Assembly: GCA_947452875.1 (NCBI GenBank)
Contig: CANGEZ010000123.1
Coordinates: forward strand, 1-6,544
Length of the DNA: 6,544 bases
Origin: Chitinophagaceae bacterium
Lineage (GTDB): Bacteria > Bacteroidota > Bacteroidia > Chitinophagales > Chitinophagaceae
Direction: 5' to 3'
Part shown: piece after piece, positions 5,745 to 6,544 of the stretch
How positions within the stretch are numbered: the first letter of the stretch is position 1
Layout: each line of letters begins with the position of its first letter
Notes under the pieces: generated by a model
The model's input: only the letters and a program-made list of their open reading frames with translations
What the model was told of the DNA's origin: nothing
Databases searched by the model: none
Made by a program: the position numbers and the translations under genes

Positions 5745-6544
5745 TGTCCACTACCATCCTCGCCATAGAATCATCCTGCGACGAAACTTCTGCAGCTGTA
5801 TGCAGAGATGGCGTTATCTTATCCAATTTAATTGCCACTCAAAAAGTTCATGAACAATACGGAGGTGTGGTGCCTGAACTCGCGAGTAGGGCGCATATGC
5901 AAAATATTGTTCCTGTAGTAGATGTCGCTATTAAAAATGCAGGTATTACTTTAAATGAAATAAACGCTATTGCATTTACACAATCGCCTGGGTTAATTGG
6001 CTCATTACTAGTAGGCGGACAATTCGCTAAATCTATGGCATTGGCTTTGAATGTGTCTTTGATTTCAGTGCATCATATGCAGGCTCATGTGCTGGCGAAT
6101 TTAATTGACGAGCCAAGGCCAGAATTTCCTTTTTTATGTTTAACTGTCAGTGGCGGACACACACAAATTGTTTTGTGCGAATCTCCGTTAAAAATGAAAG
6201 TTATCGGCGAAACAATTGACGATGCTGCAGGAGAAGCTTTTGATAAAACTGCAAAAATGTTGGGATTGCCTTATCCGGGTGGCCCACTTGTAGATAAGTA
6301 TGCCAAACTAGGTGATGCCAATCGTTTCAAGTTTCCCGAACCACAAATTCAGGGATTGGATTTTAGTTTCTCTGGATTGAAAACAGCCATTTTGTATTTT
6401 TTGAATAATGCCGGAACCAGCAATGTGTTTAAAGAAGATTTTGCAGTTTCACCGGAAGAAAGACAAAAATTTATCGACAACAACCTGAATGATATTTGTG
6501 CGTCTGTACAAAACCGTATTGTAAGTATCTTATTGAATAAATTA
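5744..6544 (+). CDS. tsaD: tRNA N6-threonylcarbamoyladenosine transferase TsaD, 3' end outside window
   Basis: TsaD transfers the threonylcarbamoyl group from threonylcarbamoyl-AMP (made by TsaC/Sua5) to A37 of ANN-decoding tRNAs, working with TsaB and TsaE in the cytoplasm. The 267 visible residues begin STTILAIESSCDET after the initiator, the family's N-terminal nucleotide-binding motif. Further marks are VPELASRAH at 43-51, TQSPGLIGSLLVG at 79-91, the metal-binding HMQAH (H111, H115), LTVSGGHTQIV at 133-143, ETIDDAAGEAFDK at 156-168, YPGGP at 177-181 and FSFSGLKTA at 207-215. The family is about 335-340 residues, so roughly 70 are missing here, including the C-terminal aspartate metal ligand. 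The start is inferred to be TTG 5744: no ATG or GTG lies at a suitable place, the first in-frame ATG (codon 52) would remove the ESSCDET motif, and the other upstream TTG (5717) lies within the palindromic repeat. There is no Shine-Dalgarno sequence; the leader is A/C-rich. Confidence 0.96.
   Translation, partial: MSTTILAIESSCDETSAAVCRDGVILSNLIATQKVHEQYGGVVPELASRAHMQNIVPVVDVAIKNAGITLNEINAIAFTQSPGLIGSLLVGGQFAKSMALALNVSLISVHHMQAHVLANLIDEPRPEFPFLCLTVSGGHTQIVLCESPLKMKVIGETIDDAAGEAFDKTAKMLGLPYPGGPLVDKYAKLGDANRFKFPEPQIQGLDFSFSGLKTAILYFLNNAGTSNVFKEDFAVSPEERQKFIDNNLNDICASVQNRIVSILLNKL

Noticed and set aside
5611..5838. Minus-strand ORF of 75 codons across array C, the palindrome and the tsaD start
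   Set aside because: It overlaps repeats and the conserved N-terminus of tsaD, and the predicted peptide is low-complexity and cysteine-rich by composition only.
1..6544. Defence island, prophage, integrated element or biosynthetic cluster
   Set aside because: All six genes are ordinary chromosomal types or an unassigned exported protein; no transposase, integrase, nuclease, toxin-antitoxin pair or assembly-line enzyme is visible.

Overview
The window looks like chromosomal housekeeping DNA from a member of the Bacteroidota, possibly of the Chitinophagaceae type (the family is a guess). The reasons are the moderate A+T richness, the lack of Shine-Dalgarno sequences before the starts, TAnnTTTG-like promoter boxes, a bacterial GH3-family protein, an exported protein with an AxA|Q signal-peptide end, and the dxr-rseP gene pair. 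All six genes read on the + strand, and both window edges cut through a gene.

Layout: (1) 1-474, the C-terminal end of a GH3-family acyl-amido synthetase-like protein; (2) 576-1313, an exported protein of unknown function, 245 residues; (3) 1516-2685, dxr, 1-deoxy-D-xylulose-5-phosphate reductoisomerase of the MEP isoprenoid pathway; (4) 2736-4115, rseP, a site-2 intramembrane zinc protease with two PDZ-like regions; (5) 4286-5527, a MacB/FtsX-type ABC transporter permease; (6) 5744 to the window end, the first 267 residues of tsaD, the t6A37 tRNA-modification enzyme, apparently starting at TTG. dxr and rseP are 50 bp apart and probably co-transcribed. The other genes are separated by 101-216 bp gaps rich in repeats. 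No gene-free stretch exceeds 300 bp.

The most unusual content is in the gaps. Three of them (1314-1515, 4116-4285, 5528-5743) each hold an array of degenerate 9-bp units, consensus ARGTTCAAT, followed after a short spacer by units of the same family on the opposite strand. Each array begins 3-8 nt after a stop codon and could fold into a long imperfect hairpin of roughly 40-45 bp. A second repeat family, a 29-bp C5/G5 palindromic element, lies directly on the stop codon of the GH3 gene (474-502) and, inverted and 27/29 identical, just before the tsaD start (5699-5727). Neither family occurs between dxr and rseP.

The genes themselves are ordinary and functionally mixed: isoprenoid precursors, envelope proteolysis, export and tRNA modification. 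I see no defence island, CRISPR array, transposase, prophage or biosynthetic cluster. The repeat arrays are the best candidate for something undescribed.
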